From assembly GCF_003651225.1 (NCBI RefSeq), contig NZ_RCDB01000001.1, positions 62,001 through 126,000 of the forward strand: a stretch of 64,000 bases of DNA, written 5' to 3'. The notes beneath the pieces are model-generated. The model was not told the DNA's origin. It was given only the letters and a program-made list of their open reading frames with translations, and made no database searches. Origin of the DNA: Microbacterium telephonicum (GTDB lineage: Bacteria > Actinomycetota > Actinomycetes > Actinomycetales > Microbacteriaceae). This document shows, piece by piece, positions 8,004-16,988 of the stretch. Made by a program: the position numbers and the translations under genes. Within the stretch, counting starts at the first letter, position 1. Every line of letters starts with the position of its first letter.

Positions 8004-8461
8004 GGTGCGGCGACCGCCAGCGGTTCGGCGGTGGTGACCGCGCCCGCGGCGCGATCGCGCTTCAGAGCGCGACCGAGCGAAAGGAAGAGCAGGACCACCC
8101 CGGCGGTGAGCAGGATGTGGCCCGTCCCGGCGATGCCCGCGATCATCTTGCTCGACTCCTCTCCCAGCACGGTGAGGATGCCGTGCCAGATCAGCATGGC
8201 CGAGGTGAGGACCACGCCTGCGTTGTACAGCCAGAAGAACCAGCCGAACAGCTTGCTGCGCGAGAGCGCGAAGACCTTCTCGAGCACCAGCACGATGAGA
8301 AGCACGATGAACCCGAGGGTGAGCAGGTGGGTGTGCGCGAGGCCGAGCTGCGTGGGCGCACCCTCGGGGAAGCCGTTGAGCTTCGTGAACTCGCGGTAGA
8401 ACAGGCCGGAGAGGACTCCGGCGGCCATGTAGGCGAACGAGGCGATGTAGAGGCGACGCAT
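8000..8461 (-). CDS. DUF2871 family membrane protein
   Basis: A 153-residue protein with four predicted membrane helices, matching the DUF2871 pattern: an early FYREFTKLNGF loop, then LAHTHLLTLGF with two histidines inside a helix, and GHILLTAGVVLLFLSLG. The function of the family is not established; the intramembrane histidines recall heme or metal sites in other small membrane proteins, but that is inference. AAGGAAAACC precedes the ATG. It is translated immediately before the MFS pump and overlaps it by four bases, so both may serve one transport task. Confidence 0.8.
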   Translation of the reverse strand: MRRLYIASFAYMAAGVLSGLFYREFTKLNGFPEGAPTQLGLAHTHLLTLGFIVLLIVLVLEKVFALSRSKLFGWFFWLYNAGVVLTSAMLIWHGILTVLGEESSKMIAGIAGTGHILLTAGVVLLFLSLGRALKRDRAAGAVTTAEPLAVAAP

Positions 8462-8548
8462 GGTTTTCCTTTCGACGTCACTCTCCACTGTGCGCCCCGC
8501 GTGGGCGAGGCGGATCGTCCGAACGGTTGAGATCGGCGCGCCGGCATC

Positions 8549-9190
8549 TCACAGGATGCCGCGCTCACGGGCGACCGCGACGGCCCGCGCACGGCTGTCG
8601 ACCCCGAGCTTGTCGAAGAGGTGCACGAGGTGCGTCTTGACGGTCGCCTCGGTGACGAACAGGCTCTTCGCGATGTCGCGATTGGATGCCCCGGTGCCGA
8701 GCAGCCGCAGCACGTCGGCCTCACGGTCGGTGAGGCGCACGCGGGGCGCGCGCATGACGTGCACCATCCGCGCCGTGAGCTCGGGTGAGAGCACGAGCTC
8801 ACCCGAGGCGGCTCGCCGGATCGCGGTCGTGATCTCTTCTGCGGGGGCGTCCTTCAGGAGGTAGCCCGCGGCGCCCGCCTCCACCGCCTGCAGGATCTCG
8901 GCGTCACGATCGAACGTCGTGAGGATGACGACGACCGGGGCGGGGTCGAGGGCGCGCAGGCGGCGCGTCGTCTCGACGCCGTCGATGCCCGCTCCGAGGC
9001 GGAGGTCGCAGAGGACGACGGCGGGCCGCAGGTGCCGGGCGAGGGCAACGGCCTCCTCACCAGTCGCGGCCTCACCGACAACCTGCACGGAACCGTCCGC
9101 GGGGAAGAGCGAGCGCATGCCGGCCCGGACGATCGGGTGATCGTCAACGATGATGAGCCGCAGGGGAGCCGCGGGCGCCGGCGCCGTCAC
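8549..9190 (-). CDS. NarL/LuxR-type response regulator
   Basis: A 213-residue two-domain regulator. The receiver has the acidic pocket (residues 16-17 of LIIVDDHP) and the phospho-acceptor Asp62 in VVLCDLRLG, with Thr and Lys switch residues in ILTTFD and YLLKDAPAEE. The C-terminal LuxR helix-turn-helix is LTDREADVLRLLGTG followed by SNRDIAKSL and VKTHLVHLFDKLG. The GTG start overlaps the kinase stop (GTGA), so kinase and regulator are made together. Likely targets are the adjacent MMPL transporter or the DUF2871-MFS pair downstream, inferred from position only. Confidence 0.93.
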   Translation of the reverse strand: MTAPAPAAPLRLIIVDDHPIVRAGMRSLFPADGSVQVVGEAATGEEAVALARHLRPAVVLCDLRLGAGIDGVETTRRLRALDPAPVVVILTTFDRDAEILQAVEAGAAGYLLKDAPAEEITTAIRRAASGELVLSPELTARMVHVMRAPRVRLTDREADVLRLLGTGASNRDIAKSLFVTEATVKTHLVHLFDKLGVDSRARAVAVARERGIL

Positions 9191-10446
9191 TGCGCACCTC
9201 CGTGCGAGTCTCCGAACGGGAGCGAGGCGGAGAGGGCGAGTCCGTCGCCGGGGGTGCTCTCGATGTCGAGGTCGCCGCCGAGTTCGCGCAGGCGTGCGCG
9301 CATCGCGCGCAGCCCGTACCCCGAACCGTCGGGGCGGCGCGCGGCGCGCCCCCAGCGGGTGGCGTCGAAGCCGACGCCGTCGTCGGCGATGTCGAGGCGG
9401 ACCGCGTCACCGGCATCCGCCATCGTCACGACGACGCGCGACGCACGCGCGTGCGCGCGGACGTTCGCGAGAGCCGACTGCGCCGTGCGCAGGAGCGCCA
9501 CCTCGGCGCCCATCGAGAGCGCGGGCAGCCCCTCGTCGATGCGGAGGTCGGTGCGGATGCCGGTGTCTTCCTCGAGCTGGGCGAGCATGCGCCGGAGGGC
9601 GTCGCCAAGGGCCGACCCCTCCAGCTCTGTCGGCGCCATCGCGTTGACGATGCGGCGGGCGTCGACGAGTCCGTCGCGCGAGAGTCTGTCGATCTGGTCG
9701 AGCGCGTCGGCCATCGCGGGCGCGGAATCGGTGCGCGCCGCGCGTGCGAGCATCCCGATCGACGACAGCGACTGCGCGACGGTGTCGTGGATGTCGCGCG
9801 AGATGCGGGTGCGTTCGACGCCCGCACCCGACTCGCGCTGCGTGCGGGCGAGCTCGTCCTGCAGCTGCGCCGTCTCGGCTTGCGCGGCAACGAGCGAGGC
9901 GATGAGACGGCGCCGCTCCCGTTCATCGCGGACGAGCTCGAGGTACCCGCGGGCGATGCCGAAGGCGAAGACGCCGCCGACGACCGGTCCGATCACGTTG
10001 GCGTAGGTCGTCGTTCCGGAGTGGAGGACGGGCGCGGCGACCACGACGGCGAGGATCGTGAAGCTGAACGCGATCGCCCACGGCAGGCGCAGGATGAAGC
10101 CCGCGAGCAGCCACAGCGGAAAGGCGAGCCAGACGAACTCCGCCGAGACGGCGACGGTGCCCGCCCAGATGAGCGCAAGCCCGCCGAGCCACCACGCGGC
10201 GAGCGCGGCGTCGCGTGTGCGGGCGCCGAGGATGAGCCCGCCGACGTACCAGCCGGCGAACACGAGCGCGAGCGACACCGCCCACACGAGCGGCGTGCCG
10301 TCGCCGGCCGCGCGAACCACCGCGATGACGAGGAGGACGGTCGTGATCGCGGTCTGGCCGAGTCGGATCGCCCAGGCGGCGCCGCCCCGGCGCCCGCGGC
10401 GCGCGCCGTCACGCACCTGCGCGGGCCGGGGCTCGATCGACGTCAT
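9187..10446 (-). CDS. Sensor histidine kinase, HisKA_3 type
   Basis: A 419-residue membrane kinase. About six hydrophobic segments (residues 29-165) are followed by a coiled linker, a HisKA_3 dimerisation domain with the phospho-acceptor His220 in ISRDIHDTVAQSL, and an HATPase domain with IADDGVGFD and GYGLRAMRARL. It lacks a large extracellular sensor, so it probably reads membrane or envelope state. ATG 10446 (MTSIEPRP) overlaps the end of the MMPL gene by 38 bases; the MMPL-kinase-regulator order indicates one transcript, possibly autoregulated. Confidence 0.92.
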   Translation of the reverse strand: MTSIEPRPAQVRDGARRGRRGGAAWAIRLGQTAITTVLLVIAVVRAAGDGTPLVWAVSLALVFAGWYVGGLILGARTRDAALAAWWLGGLALIWAGTVAVSAEFVWLAFPLWLLAGFILRLPWAIAFSFTILAVVVAAPVLHSGTTTYANVIGPVVGGVFAFGIARGYLELVRDERERRRLIASLVAAQAETAQLQDELARTQRESGAGVERTRISRDIHDTVAQSLSSIGMLARAARTDSAPAMADALDQIDRLSRDGLVDARRIVNAMAPTELEGSALGDALRRMLAQLEEDTGIRTDLRIDEGLPALSMGAEVALLRTAQSALANVRAHARASRVVVTMADAGDAVRLDIADDGVGFDATRWGRAARRPDGSGYGLRAMRARLRELGGDLDIESTPGDGLALSASLPFGDSHGGAQ

Positions 10447-12523
10447 GGTGCGATTCTTGCGCGTCGCTGCCGTTCGCACCGGCGGAGGCGCGGCTCGGCC
10501 ACCACATCCGGTCTCCGAGCACCGCGAACAGGGCGGGGACGACGAGCGTGCGGACCACGAGCGTGTCGACGAGCACGCCGATGCCGACGATCAGGCTGAT
10601 CTGACCGAGCGTCACGAGTGGAAGGAGCCCGAGCGCGGCGAACACGCCGGCCAGGATGACGCCCGCGCTCGTGATCACGCCGCCCGTCGTCGCGAGCGCC
10701 GTCACCATTCCGTTCCGCGTTCCGAGGGCGCGGGCTTCGGTGCGGGCGCGGTGCACGAGGAAGATCGTGTAGTCGACGCCGAGGGCCACGAGGAAGAGGA
10801 ACGACAGCAGCGGCACTTGCAGATCGAGAGCGTCCCAGCCGAACAGCGCGCGCCCCAGCCACGCGCCCGCACCGATCGCCGCGATGGCGCTCAGGGCGTT
10901 CACCGCGAGGAGGAGCAGCGGCGCGACGACAGCGCGCAGGAGCACTGTCAGCACCAAGAATGTCAGCAGCAGGATCACGGGCGCGATCAGCAGAAAATCG
11001 CGGAGATTCCCGTCACGGGCATCCACCTCGACCGCACCCTGCCCTCCCACCAGCGCGTCCGCACCCGGGACGGCGTGCACAGCGGAACGCAGTTGACCGA
11101 CGAGCGCGCGACTCTCCGCCGTGCCGGGGGCGGACTCGCCGACGACCGAGAGCCGGGCGAGCGCGCCGTCGTCGCTCGTCGTGGCGACGTTGACGCGCAC
11201 GACACCCGGGACGGCTTCGGCCGCCGCCGCCACGTCGTCCTGCGATTCGGTGCGGGTGACGATCGTGAAGGGCTGAGCCTGGCCGGCGTCGAAGTGCTCG
11301 GAGAGGACCGTCAGACCCGCGGCCGACTCCGACGGCACGCGGAACTTCTCGGTCTGACTGAGCCCGAGCGATGCGCCCAGCAGGCCCGAGGCCATCACGG
11401 CGAGCAGGGCGAGGCCGCCGATGAGTGGCATCCACGGCCGACGCACGACGCCCTGCGCGACGCGGCGCCAGACCCGGCCGCGGTCGCGGGTCTCGCCGAC
11501 GCGCGGAACGAACGGCCAGAACACACCGCGGCCGCAGACCGCGAGGGCGGGCGGCAGCACGAGCAGCACCGCGGCGAGCGCGATCACGAGGCCGAGCGCG
11601 CACGCCAGTCCGAGCCCCCGGGTGCCCGGGATGACGGCGAGCACGAGGGTGAGCAGAGACAGGACGACGGTGACGTTGGATGCCACGATCGCCGGTAAGG
11701 TCGCACGCCACGCCTGCGCGAGCGCGCGCCGGTGGTCGGGTTCCGCGACGAGACGTTCGCGGTAGCGGGAGATCAGCAGGAGCGCGTAGTTCGTGCCGGC
11801 ACCGAACACGAGAACGCTCACGATCCCGGTGTCGAACGAGAGACCGAGCGCGGCGCCGAGCGCGGTCGTCGCCTTGCTCGCCGCCTGGTCCGCGAGCGCG
11901 ACGACGAGGAGGGGGATGAGCCACAGCACGGGCGAGCGGTAGGTGACGATCAGGAGCACCGCGACGATGCCGATCGTGACGAGCAGGAGCGTGAAGTCGG
12001 CGCCGTCGAACGCGGATGCCACGTCGACGCCGAACGCCGGTCCGCCGGTGACCTGCAGTGTGAGGCCGTCGATGCCGTGGCCGTGCACGACACCGCGGAC
12101 CTCGTCGACGAGCGCGCGCTCGGCGTGCGCGTCGTCTCCGCCGACCGCGGCGGTCACCTGCACGACCGCGGCACGGCCGTCGTCGCTCGCGAAGGGACCG
12201 AGAACGCGCGCATCCGCGTTGCCCTTCAGCGCGTCGGCGAGGCGCTCGAGGCCGTCGTTCTGGGCGGTTGTCAGTTCCGCTCCGTCGGGGGCCGCCGCGA
12301 CCACGAGGAGCGTGCGGTCATCTGCATCCGGAAACTCGCCGGTCAGCGCCGCGACGCGCACCGACTCGGAGTTCGGTGGCGCACTCTGATTCGACGCGGC
12401 CGTCGTGGCGCGTCCGAACGCGCCGATGAGGCCCAGCAGGATCAGGATGCCGATGATGAGAGAGACCCACGCGCCGCGGCGCGAAGTGAGGACGTGGACG
12501 AGAGCGAAGGAGAACGAACGCAC
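10409..12523 (-). CDS. MMPL family transporter
   Basis: A ~704-residue RND-superfamily transporter. Two halves each carry one helix, an outer loop domain (about residues 45-160 and 390-500) and a five-helix block. Signature segments are FGAGTNYALLLISRYRE in the first half and GVDYTIFLVHRARTEA in the second. MmpL proteins export lipids or hydrophobic compounds across the membrane; the substrate here is unknown. GTG 12523 (VRSFSFALVHVL) gives the usual short cytoplasmic N-terminus; in-frame starts further upstream at 12586 or 12655 lack good ribosome binding sites. A two-component pair follows in the same transcript. Confidence 0.88.
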   Translation of the reverse strand: MRSFSFALVHVLTSRRGAWVSLIIGILILLGLIGAFGRATTAASNQSAPPNSESVRVAALTGEFPDADDRTLLVVAAAPDGAELTTAQNDGLERLADALKGNADARVLGPFASDDGRAAVVQVTAAVGGDDAHAERALVDEVRGVVHGHGIDGLTLQVTGGPAFGVDVASAFDGADFTLLLVTIGIVAVLLIVTYRSPVLWLIPLLVVALADQAASKATTALGAALGLSFDTGIVSVLVFGAGTNYALLLISRYRERLVAEPDHRRALAQAWRATLPAIVASNVTVVLSLLTLVLAVIPGTRGLGLACALGLVIALAAVLLVLPPALAVCGRGVFWPFVPRVGETRDRGRVWRRVAQGVVRRPWMPLIGGLALLAVMASGLLGASLGLSQTEKFRVPSESAAGLTVLSEHFDAGQAQPFTIVTRTESQDDVAAAAEAVPGVVRVNVATTSDDGALARLSVVGESAPGTAESRALVGQLRSAVHAVPGADALVGGQGAVEVDARDGNLRDFLLIAPVILLLTFLVLTVLLRAVVAPLLLLAVNALSAIAAIGAGAWLGRALFGWDALDLQVPLLSFLFLVALGVDYTIFLVHRARTEARALGTRNGMVTALATTGGVITSAGVILAGVFAALGLLPLVTLGQISLIVGIGVLVDTLVVRTLVVPALFAVLGDRMWWPSRASAGANGSDAQESHHDVDRAPARAGA

Positions 12524-12771
12524 ACTTCGAGTCCAACGGAGGCGGCCACGTCCGACATCGCCCGGTGAGCCGATCGCGGCATCCATCGAACGGTGGATGC
12601 CGCGCACGCCCGCCTCATACCCCGAGCTTCGATCGGCTACCCATTCAGGCGACACGAACGCTTCCTGGACGGGCGCTCGTGGATCACGCCCCCGAAATGT
12701 CCCGATGGACCCACCGTGGACATTTCATCCGCGAAACGGACAACTTCAACCGGAACCTACACCTGCGGACG

Positions 12772-14145
12772 TCACCCGAAGTCGCCGGGTGCCATGTCGG
12801 TGAAGCGCGAGAAGTGGCCCTGGAAGGCGACCGTGACGGTGTCGGTGGGTCCGTTGCGGTGCTTGGCGACGATGAGGTCGGCCTCGCCGGCGCGCGGGCT
12901 ATCCTTCTCGTAGGCGGCTTCACGGTGGAGGAGGATGACGATGTCGGCATCCTGCTCGATCGATCCCGACTCGCGCAGGTCGCTGATGGCGGGCTTCTTG
13001 TCGGCGCGCGCCTCGGCGCCACGGTTCAACTGCGACAGCGCGATGACGGGCACCTGCAGTTCCTTCGCGAGCAGCTTGAGCGCGCGGGAGAACTCCGAGA
13101 CCTCCTGCTGACGCGACTCGACGCGCTTTCCGCTCGTCATCAGCTGCAGGTAGTCGATGACCACCATCTTCAGACCGACGCGCTGCTTGAGCTTGCGGCA
13201 CTTCGCCCGGATCTCCACAAGCGTCATGTTCGGGCTGTCGTCGATGTAGAGGGGCGCGTCGTTGATGCGTCCGCGCGTGGAGGCGATGGTCGTCCAGTCA
13301 CGGCTGTCGAGCATGCCCTTGCGCATGCTCTGCAGCGGCACCGCGCCCTCGGCGCTCATGAGGCGCATCGCGATCTCGCTGCGCCCCATCTCGAGCGAGA
13401 AGAAGATGGTGGGCTGGTTGTTCTTGATCGCCGCCGCGCGGGCGAAGTCGAGCGCGAGCGTCGACTTTCCCATCGCGGGTCGCGCGGCGACGACGACCAT
13501 CTGACCGCCGTGCAGGCCGTTGGTGAGCTGGTCGAGCGCCTGGAAGCCGGTCGGGATACCGGTCATCTGCCCGTCGCGACCTCGTGCGGCTTCGATCTCG
13601 TCGACGGCCGCGTCGACGGCGATCTGCAGCGGAACGTAGTCCTCGGCCTGCTCGGCACCGGTCACCGAGTAGATCTCGGCCTGCGCGTTGTTGACGAGGT
13701 CGAGCGCTTCGCCCTGCCCGTTGTAGCCCATCTGCACGATGCGCGTGCCGGCCTCGACGAGACGGCGCAGCAGCGCGCGCTCGTGCACGATCGACGCGTA
13801 GTACGCGGAGTTGGCGGCGGTCGGGACGATCGAGGTGAGCGAGTGCAGATAGTCGGCGCCGCCGGAGCGCTGCAGGTCGCCCGTCTTGATGAGCTCGTCG
13901 GTGACAGCGACGACGTCGGTGGGTTCGCCGTGCGAGTAGAGACTGAGGATCGCCTCGAAGATCAGCTCGTGCTTGGGCACGTAGAAGTCGGTGCCGCGCA
14001 GCGACTCGACGACGTCGGCGACGGCATCCGGCGAAAGCAGCATGCCGCCGAGGGTGGACTGCTCGGCGAGCATGTCGTGCGGCGGGGTGCGCTCGTTCTC
14101 GCGGCGTCCGCCGTAGCGCTCCTCCGAGATGTCCGCGATCGACAT
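12772..14145 (-). CDS. dnaB: Replicative DNA helicase DnaB
   Basis: The 457-residue hexameric helicase that unwinds DNA ahead of the fork. The N-terminal DnaB domain (about 20-125) interacts with primase; the RecA-like motor has Walker A ARPAMGKST at 221-229, Walker B MVVIDYLQLM and the DnaB signature SRALKLLAKELQVPVIALSQ. No intein interrupts the Walker motifs, although actinobacterial dnaB genes often carry one. It follows the rpsF-ssb-rpsR-rplI cluster in the usual order, but two secreted-protein genes on the opposite strand lie in between. Its upstream region holds several DnaA-box-like sequences. Confidence 0.98.
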   Translation of the reverse strand: MSIADISEERYGGRRENERTPPHDMLAEQSTLGGMLLSPDAVADVVESLRGTDFYVPKHELIFEAILSLYSHGEPTDVVAVTDELIKTGDLQRSGGADYLHSLTSIVPTAANSAYYASIVHERALLRRLVEAGTRIVQMGYNGQGEALDLVNNAQAEIYSVTGAEQAEDYVPLQIAVDAAVDEIEAARGRDGQMTGIPTGFQALDQLTNGLHGGQMVVVAARPAMGKSTLALDFARAAAIKNNQPTIFFSLEMGRSEIAMRLMSAEGAVPLQSMRKGMLDSRDWTTIASTRGRINDAPLYIDDSPNMTLVEIRAKCRKLKQRVGLKMVVIDYLQLMTSGKRVESRQQEVSEFSRALKLLAKELQVPVIALSQLNRGAEARADKKPAISDLRESGSIEQDADIVILLHREAAYEKDSPRAGEADLIVAKHRNGPTDTVTVAFQGHFSRFTDMAPGDFG

Positions 14146-14567
14146 TCAGCCTCTTTCCACCGGGTACGGCCCAGCCGGGGTCCCGGGCCACACGCCACGC
14201 TAAGGACGGGTTCCGACAGTCGCAAACGAGCCTGTGGATAACTGTGTGGAGAAGATGCGCGAAACGCCGTACATGCTGTGTACAGGTTCTGTGGAGAACT
14301 CCCGTGCTCGAGAGGAGTTTTGCGGTCTTAATAGTCGCTGACCGGGAGTTTCACGTTCCCCAGGCTGTGGAGGGAATTGTGGTTTAAGTACCACTTGAAG
14401 GTTGGTTGCGCGCTGTGGGTTATACACAGTCCGGTTGTGGATGCAAGTCGGGATTTTGCGCGCAGGGGTGGACAGCCCGGCATCCGCGCGCTAACGTCGC
14501 CGCTACCAGGCACCCTCAGTGCGATCGTCGCGGATCGCACGTCGTCTACGACGCGTTGGAGGTGGAC
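14146..14567. promoter_or_regulatory. dnaB upstream region with DnaA-box-like cluster
   Basis: These 422 bases between divergent dnaB and a secreted-protein gene contain no gene. I see one perfect DnaA box (TGTGGATAA at 14233-14241), near matches TGTGGAGAA at 14245 and 14290, TTATACACA at 14420-14428 and TTGTGGATG at 14435. The stretch 14310-14400 is locally AT-richer (TTTTGCGGTCTTAATAG and GGAATTGTGGTTTAAG). The right end must also hold the promoter of the gene at 14568. DnaA control of dnaB is a reasonable reading; origin activity is not indicated. Confidence 0.6.
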
Positions 14568-15542
14568 ATGGAGACGGCACATACCCCCCGATGGGGCCAT
14601 CTCCGGCGACTCGCGCTGTGCGCGCTCGCCCTCGCGTTCGCCTGGATCGCGCTCGGCCTTGCCCTCGGCCTCGGTTCGACGGCGTCGCGCGCGGCAGACG
14701 ACGAGGGTGTCCTCGACCCGGTCACCTCGACCGTCGACGGCCTTCTCGGTGCCGTCACCGGCACGGTCGATGCGGTCGTCTCACCGGTCGCCGACCTCGT
14801 CGGCGGCACCGTCGAAGGCGTCACGCAGGTGCTCCCGGCGCCGGTGCGCGGACCGGTCGTCGAGGCCGTCGATTCCATCGGAGGCGTCGGGGATGCCGTG
14901 ACCGACGTCGTCGATGCCGCTCCCGTCACCGCCGTCACCGGCGCCGTCGTCGACACCGTGACGGCCGTGCCGGTCGTCGGCGACGTCGTCGAGGTGTTGG
15001 GCGTCGACGACGCCGTGACCGACCTGGGTGAGAGCGTGGACTCCACGCTCGGCGCCACTACGACCACCGTCGACGTCGTCGTCGACGACGTCCTTCCCAC
15101 CCCCGCTGCCACGGTCACTCGTCCCGCGCTTCCCTCTCCGGATGTGGCGCCTCCGCAGCCCGCAACCGACGAGGCGCACGCGACGGTGGACGCGGTCGCC
15201 GCCGGCGACGCCGTGATCCCCGCCGCCACCTCGTCCGTCCCCCTGCGCCCGTCTCAGCTGCGGCAGAACGCCGCCTTCGCCGCCGCATCGTCGGCCCTGG
15301 GCGCGGGCGCCGTCGACTCCGCCTCCGACGAGACTGCATCCGATCCTCCCGGCCCGCCCGATGGGCCGTGCCTTGCCCTTGCCGCACCCTCCGGCGCCGC
15401 AGGGTCCTCCGCCGCGACATCCGGCGCGCTGCCGCCTTCCGGATCGCTGGACGACCACCGTGCCTGGGGTCGATCCGTGCTCTCCGGCGACGACGCCGTG
15501 CCCGGTTCGCCCGCGGCCTCGCCCGACGTCTCTCCCGACTGA
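14568..15542 (+). CDS. Secreted Val/Asp-rich repeat protein, unknown
   Basis: A 324-residue exported protein with an N-terminal signal sequence: basic RR, hydrophobic core ALALAFAWIALGLALGL, then a likely cleavage after TASRA (about residue 42). The next ~140 residues repeat a short pattern of the type VT-x(3)-VD-x-L/V-x(2)-V, for example LLGAVTGTVDAVVSPVADLV. The rest is Ala/Pro/Ser-rich and disordered-looking, with one cysteine. GGAGG lies about five bases before the ATG. It is 81 bases upstream of a chaplin-like gene and probably expressed with it as a cell-surface component. I do not recognise a named family. Confidence 0.75.
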   Translation: METAHTPRWGHLRRLALCALALAFAWIALGLALGLGSTASRAADDEGVLDPVTSTVDGLLGAVTGTVDAVVSPVADLVGGTVEGVTQVLPAPVRGPVVEAVDSIGGVGDAVTDVVDAAPVTAVTGAVVDTVTAVPVVGDVVEVLGVDDAVTDLGESVDSTLGATTTTVDVVVDDVLPTPAATVTRPALPSPDVAPPQPATDEAHATVDAVAAGDAVIPAATSSVPLRPSQLRQNAAFAAASSALGAGAVDSASDETASDPPGPPDGPCLALAAPSGAAGSSAATSGALPPSGSLDDHRAWGRSVLSGDDAVPGSPAASPDVSPD

Positions 15543-15623
15543 CGTTGCTGCCGCCGTCCCTCGCGGACGGCAGAGCATCCGCGCGCATCCGCGCGCACGT
15601 CACCCACCTTCAAGGAGAGAATC

Positions 15624-16805
15624 ATGCGCACGTTCGTCTCGCGCGCCCTCTGGGGCGTGCTCATCGCCGGCGGCATCTCGCTCGCCGGAGCATCGGTCGC
15701 GCAGGCGGCCGAGACCGACGGGGAGGACGGGCTGCTCTCGGGCACCCAGGCGCTCCTCGACGTCAACCTTCCCATCACCATCACCGACACGTCGATCTCG
15801 CTGATCGGCGACGCCACGAGCTCCGCGGCCGGAGCGGCAGCACCCGCTGCCGATCCGTCGTCGGAGACCTCGGCTCCGACGACGAGCGGCTCGGACGGCA
15901 TCGCGTCCGGCACCCAAGGTCTCGTGAGCATCAGCGTCCCGATCACGATCGAGGGCAACGCCTTCTCGCTGCTCGGCGACTCCGCCGGCGAGGGCGCGGA
16001 TGCTGCGGCACCCGCACCTGCCGAGGCACCGGCGCCCGCACCGGCGACGCCGGCTACGTCCGGAACGGACGGCACCGCCTCCGGCACCCAGGTGACCGCA
16101 CCGATCTCGGTTCCGATCAGCATCGAGGGCAACGCCATCTCGCTCCTCGGCGACGCCGCATCCACCGGCAGCTCAACTGACTCGGCAGGCACGCCGGCCG
16201 CCGCCACTGCCGCGACCGGCACCACGTCGGGAACCGACGGCACCCTGTCAGGCACCCAGGTCACTGCCCCCGTCACGGCACCGGTCACTGTGACCGGCAA
16301 CGCCATCTCGCTCCTCGGCGACTCGGCATCCACCGGCAGCACCACGGGCACCACGCCCACCGGAACCGGGCCCACGCCAGGGATCGGCGGCGTGACGACC
16401 GGCGATGACGGGCTGCTGTCCGGCACGCAGCTCACGGCTCCGCTCGCGCTGCCCATCACCATCGGCGGCAATGCCGTCTCAGTGATCGGCGACACGACGA
16501 CGACCCCCACCGTCGTCGACCCGGTCGACCCCGTGGACCCGGTCGACCCGGTGGACCCCACCGATCCGACCGACCCGACCGACCCCACCACTCCGGTCGA
16601 CCCCGCCGACCCCGGCACCACGACGGGCACCACGCCCGGCGCGACCGTGACGGGTTCGGCGGCGACCGTCACGGCGGCGCTCTTCGCCCCGCGCGCGGCG
16701 CTGGCCGAGACGGGCGGCGCTCCGATGTGGCCGCTCGCGGCCCTCGCCACCCTGCTGCTGCTCGCGGGAGGGGTGATGCGCCTGACCCGACGCCTCGCAG
16801 ACTGA
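15624..16805 (+). CDS. Sortase-anchored protein with five chaplin-like repeats
   Basis: A 393-residue surface protein. A signal peptide ends near AQA at residue 28. Five repeats (about 32-64, 88-120, 146-178, 202-234, 259-291) each read DG-x(2)-SGTQ-x(5)-LP/VP-I-x-I-x-GNA-x-SLLGD, resembling the alternating beta-forming pattern of chaplins. A VDPVDP/TDPTDP spacer (about 299-329) leads to LAETG at 360-364, a hydrophobic helix and an RLTRR tail: a complete sorting signal. In Streptomyces, long chaplins carry LAXTG signals cut by class E sortase. The repeats here lack the cysteine pair of long chaplins. AAGGAGAG precedes the ATG. No sortase gene lies in the window. Confidence 0.8.
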   Translation: MRTFVSRALWGVLIAGGISLAGASVAQAAETDGEDGLLSGTQALLDVNLPITITDTSISLIGDATSSAAGAAAPAADPSSETSAPTTSGSDGIASGTQGLVSISVPITIEGNAFSLLGDSAGEGADAAAPAPAEAPAPAPATPATSGTDGTASGTQVTAPISVPISIEGNAISLLGDAASTGSSTDSAGTPAAATAATGTTSGTDGTLSGTQVTAPVTAPVTVTGNAISLLGDSASTGSTTGTTPTGTGPTPGIGGVTTGDDGLLSGTQLTAPLALPITIGGNAVSVIGDTTTTPTVVDPVDPVDPVDPVDPTDPTDPTDPTTPVDPADPGTTTGTTPGATVTGSAATVTAALFAPRAALAETGGAPMWPLAALATLLLLAGGVMRLTRRLAD

Positions 16806-16859
16806 CCGCGGACCCGGGGACGCCGCCCCCGCCTGGTGCGGCATCCCCGGCATCCGCTT

Positions 16860-16916
16860 CGAGATGACGCGAAGTGTCGCCCACGCGACGGGATCACGAC
16901 ATTCCGCGTCATCTCG
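16860..16916. terminator. Imperfect 20-bp inverted repeat
   Basis: CGAGATGACGCGAAGTGTCG at 16860-16879 faces CGACATTCCGCGTCATCTCG at 16897-16916, which pair over 20 positions with two mismatches around a 17-base loop. It lies 55 bases after the chaplin-like gene, without a T tract. It may act as a terminator or be a copy of a dispersed palindromic element. Confidence 0.6.
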
Positions 16917-16935
16917 CCTCCGCACACCTCCGGAA

Positions 16936-16977
16936 ACGACGGATGCCGCAGACCCGAAGGGCTGCGGCATCCGTCGT
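16936..16977 (-). terminator. Perfect 16-bp hairpin, rplI operon terminator
   Basis: ACGACGGATGCCGCAG and CTGCGGCATCCGTCGT form a perfect 16-bp stem with a ten-base loop, starting 12 bases after the rplI stop on the minus strand. Position and strength fit a bidirectional terminator between the convergent rplI operon and the secreted-protein genes. Confidence 0.85.
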
Positions 16978-16988
16978 GCGGCGAAGGA

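Noticed and set aside
12772..14145. Intein in dnaB
   Set aside because: The gene is 457 codons with uninterrupted Walker motifs.
14146..14567. A second replication origin upstream of dnaB
   Set aside because: Boxes are mostly imperfect and few, while a textbook oriC lies between dnaA and dnaN.
16501..16620. Tandem VDP/TDP DNA repeat as a recombination hotspot
   Set aside because: Low-complexity coding spacer common in wall-anchored proteins; too short to argue more.
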